Source of the DNA: Kitasatospora phosalacinea
Lineage (GTDB): Bacteria > Actinomycetota > Actinomycetes > Streptomycetales > Streptomycetaceae
Length of the DNA stretch: 42,125 nt
Assembly (NCBI RefSeq): GCF_000716545.1
Contig: NZ_JNWZ01000061.1
Location: 1 to 42,125 of the forward strand
Reading direction: 5' to 3'
The translations under genes were made by a program, and so were the position numbers. Below are positions 40,120 to 42,125 of this stretch, in pieces. How positions within the stretch are numbered: the stretch's first letter is position 1; each line of letters starts with the position of its first letter. Below the pieces are notes generated by a model. It worked only from the letters and a program-made list of their open reading frames with translations, was not told where the DNA came from and ran no database searches.

Positions 40120-41087
40120 GCGCCGAACTCGTCGCCGTCGCCCAGCAGTCGACCGGCGAACCGCCCGCGCCGCGCGGCCGGTGGCGGCTGGTGGCCGCCC
40201 GACTGGCCGGCTCGCGCGGGGCCGTGGCCGGACTGGCCGTGCTGGGGCTGCTGTTCCTGCTGGCCTTCGCCGGGCCGTACCTGACGCCCTGGGACTACAC
40301 CGCGCCCGACTACGCCAACCTGCGCCAACCCCCGTCCGCCGCGCACTGGTTCGGCACCAACGGGCTCGGCCAGGACGTGTTCGCGCAGACCGTCCGGGGC
40401 CTGCAGAAGTCCCTGGCGATCGGCCTGCTGGTGGCGGTCCTCTCCACCGGCCTGGCCTCGCTGGTCGGGGCCTGCGCCGGGTACTTCGGCGGCTGGACCG
40501 ACCGGGTGCTGACCTTCCTGGTCGACCTGCTGCTGATCTTCCCCGCCTTCCTGGTGCTCGCCGTGCTCTCGCCCCGGCTGCGCGGCAGCGGCTGGATCGC
40601 CTTCGTGCTGCTGCTCGCCGTCTTCAACTGGATGATCACCGCCCGGGTGGTCCGTTCGATGACCCGCTCGCTGCGCGAGCGCGAATTCGTCGCCGCCGCC
40701 CGGTACATGGGCGTCGGTCCGTTCCGGATCATCTGGCGGCACGTGCTGCCGAACGTCTCCTCGTTCCTGATCATCGACGCCACCGTGACCGTCGGCGGCG
40801 CCGTGATGAGCGAGGCCGCGCTCTCCTACTTCGGCTTCGGCGTCCGCCCGCCCGACGTCTCGCTCGGCACCCTGCTGGCCGCCGGCGCGGGCGACGCCCC
40901 GGTCTTCCCCTGGCTGTTCTACTTCGCCGCCGGGCTGCTGGTGCTGTTCGTGCTCGCCGTCAACCTGGTCGGCGACGGCCTGCGCGACGCCCTCGACCCG
41001 ACGGCCGCGGCCGGACGCCGCCCCCGCCGCACCCGCCCCCGCCGCACCCGATCCACCGACACCCCCTCGCGCCGGAGCACCCCGTGA
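40116..41087 (+). CDS. ABC transporter permease (DppC-type)
   Basis: 323-residue second membrane subunit. A short cytoplasmic N-terminus precedes a first helix at about 35-55 and a 'HWFGTNGLGQDVFAQTVRGL' element that is characteristic of DppC/OppC (usually H-x-(F/L)-G-T-D-x-x-G-R-D). The D-to-N and R-to-Q changes here are minor. The EAA loop reads FVAAARYMGVGPFRIIWRHV then LPN. The last 25 residues are Arg/Pro/Thr-rich and disordered. GTG 40116 overlaps the first permease by four bases, and its stop overlaps the ATPase GTG by four. Confidence 0.95.
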   Translation: MSAELVAVAQQSTGEPPAPRGRWRLVAARLAGSRGAVAGLAVLGLLFLLAFAGPYLTPWDYTAPDYANLRQPPSAAHWFGTNGLGQDVFAQTVRGLQKSLAIGLLVAVLSTGLASLVGACAGYFGGWTDRVLTFLVDLLLIFPAFLVLAVLSPRLRGSGWIAFVLLLAVFNWMITARVVRSMTRSLREREFVAAARYMGVGPFRIIWRHVLPNVSSFLIIDATVTVGGAVMSEAALSYFGFGVRPPDVSLGTLLAAGAGDAPVFPWLFYFAAGLLVLFVLAVNLVGDGLRDALDPTAAAGRRPRRTRPRRTRSTDTPSRRSTP

Positions 41088-42125
41088 CCACCCCGCCGAC
41101 CTTCCAGCCGACCTCCCCCCTGCTCGCCGTCCGCGGCCTCACCGTCGACTTCGACGGCCGCCCGGCGGTCCGCGGCGTCGACCTCGACCTGCACCGGGGC
41201 GAGACGCTCGGCCTGGTCGGCGAGTCCGGCTCCGGCAAGTCCGTCACCGCGCTTGCCGTCCTCGGCCTGCTGCCCGGCACCGCCCGCACCGGCGGATCCG
41301 TCCGCCTGGACGGCCGCGAACTGCTCGGCCTGCCCGCCCGGCGCCTCGCCGAAGTCCGCGGCCGCCGGATCGCCATGGTCTTCCAGGACCCGCTGTCCGC
41401 CTTCACCCCCGTCCACCGGATCGGCGACCAGATCGCCGAAGCCGTCCGTGTCCACCAGGACGTGGGCCGCGCCGCCGCCCGCAAGCGCGCCGCCGACCTG
41501 CTCGACCTGGTCGGCATCCCGGACCCGGCCCGGGCCCTGGACGCCTTCCCGCACGAGTTCTCCGGCGGCATGCGCCAACGCGCCATGATCGCCATGGCGG
41601 TGGCCAACGACCCCGACGTGCTGCTCGCCGACGAACCCACCACCGCCCTCGACGTCACCATCCAGGCCCAGGTCCTCGACGTGCTGCGCACCGCCCAGCG
41701 CGAGAGCGGCGCCGCGCTCGTCCTGGTCAGCCACGACCTCGGGGTGATCGCCGGCAGCGCCGACCGGGTCGCCGTCATGTACGCCGGACGGATCGTCGAG
41801 ACCGCCCCCGTCGACGAACTGTTCACCGCCCCCCGCCACCCCTACACGCTCGGCCTGCTCGGCGCCGTCCCCCGGCTCGACGGCCGCGGCGGGCCGCTCG
41901 TCCCCATCCCCGGCTCCCCGCCCGCCACCGGCGAAGCCCCCGGCCCCGGCTGCGCGTTCGCCGACCGCTGCCCGCTCGCCGAGGACCGCTGCCGCACCGC
42001 CGAACCGCCGCTGACCGGCCCCGCAGGCCCCGGCGGCCCCGGCGCGCACCTCGCCGCCTGCGTCCGCGCCGACCACCTCGCCGCCACCCGCCCCGCCCCC
42101 GCCGAGGTCTACCCCGTCCCGGAAC
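41084..42125 (+). CDS. ABC transporter ATPase (DppD-type), runs off window
   Basis: 347 residues visible and open at the window end. It has Walker A GESGSGKS, the Q-loop MVFQDPLSAFTPV, signature FSGGMRQR, Walker B VLLADEPTTALD and the switch His in LVSHDLGV. The C-terminal oligopeptide-type extension starts at PRHPYTLGLLGAVPRLD and has the Cys-rich PGCAFADRCPLAEDRC, as in DppD/OppD. It powers uptake through the two upstream permeases. A second ATPase (DppF-type) would be expected just beyond the edge, or as a fused half. GTG 41084 is fixed by the 4-nt overlap. Confidence 0.95.
   Translation, partial: MTTPPTFQPTSPLLAVRGLTVDFDGRPAVRGVDLDLHRGETLGLVGESGSGKSVTALAVLGLLPGTARTGGSVRLDGRELLGLPARRLAEVRGRRIAMVFQDPLSAFTPVHRIGDQIAEAVRVHQDVGRAAARKRAADLLDLVGIPDPARALDAFPHEFSGGMRQRAMIAMAVANDPDVLLADEPTTALDVTIQAQVLDVLRTAQRESGAALVLVSHDLGVIAGSADRVAVMYAGRIVETAPVDELFTAPRHPYTLGLLGAVPRLDGRGGPLVPIPGSPPATGEAPGPGCAFADRCPLAEDRCRTAEPPLTGPAGPGGPGAHLAACVRADHLAATRPAPAEVYPVPE

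Overview
The window is very GC-rich (third codon positions almost all G or C) and uses many GTG and TTG starts. It carries an SsgA-like sporulation protein, a mycothiol-dependent formaldehyde dehydrogenase, a LAxTG-type sortase substrate and a thermolysin-like secreted protease of Streptomyces type. Together these point to a chromosomal segment of a Streptomycetaceae actinomycete (Streptomyces or Kitasatospora). I see no tRNA, rRNA, CRISPR array, insertion sequence, integrase or phage gene.

Layout. 1-6.5 kb: end of a DUF4304-like gene, a LAxTG wall-anchored protein, a decayed TPR gene, a Nudix gene downstream of a Nudix-kinase fusion, a small ABM-like protein and an acyl-CoA ligase. 6.6-12 kb: a secreted carbohydrate-associated block (beta-helix protein, GH16 endoglucanase with two discoidin-like modules, DUF3344-like exported protein), each followed by its own hairpin terminator. 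12-18 kb: DMT-type membrane protein, membrane-anchored EEP hydrolase, DedA protein, TerD-vWA protein and M4 metalloprotease. 18-20 kb: an aminoglycoside-phosphotransferase-fold protein and a GDT1/TMEM165-type cation exporter under a yybP-ykoY manganese riboswitch whose promoter, aptamer and switching hairpin can all be placed. 20-25.9 kb: a small acidic protein, a cytochrome P450 with its ferredoxin and a P-loop protein, the mycothiol formaldehyde pair, a frameshifted SMI1/KNR4 gene and an SsgA-like gene.

26-32.5 kb is the most coherent system. sigK-rskA converges on a four-gene operon with 4-nt overlaps (FAD amine oxidase, DUF1365, cyclopropane-synthase-like methyltransferase, DUF1295). The same gene set sits beside sigK in Mycobacterium tuberculosis. 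Three sites share the pattern C(A/C)ATCC-N15-(A/C/T)CGAA(T/C). They lie upstream of sigK, of the FAD gene and of a neighbouring SRPBCC gene, so I read the locus as a sigma-K-controlled, self-regulated lipid-modification regulon. The methyltransferase has lost two of the bicarbonate ligands of true cyclopropane synthases, so its product is probably not a cyclopropane.

32.6-37 kb: three small orphan genes, a CoiA-like protein that has lost its expected catalytic pair, and a two-module VOC protein whose reading frame runs without a stop into a prolyl aminopeptidase. 37-42.1 kb: a peptide-type ABC importer, with a solute-binding lipoprotein divergent from two permeases and an ATPase that runs off the end of the window.

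A recurring oddity is tandem duplication of exactly 36 bp. Two of these span stop codons in frame (TerD-vWA gene and ferredoxin gene), and one lies inside the wall-protein gene.
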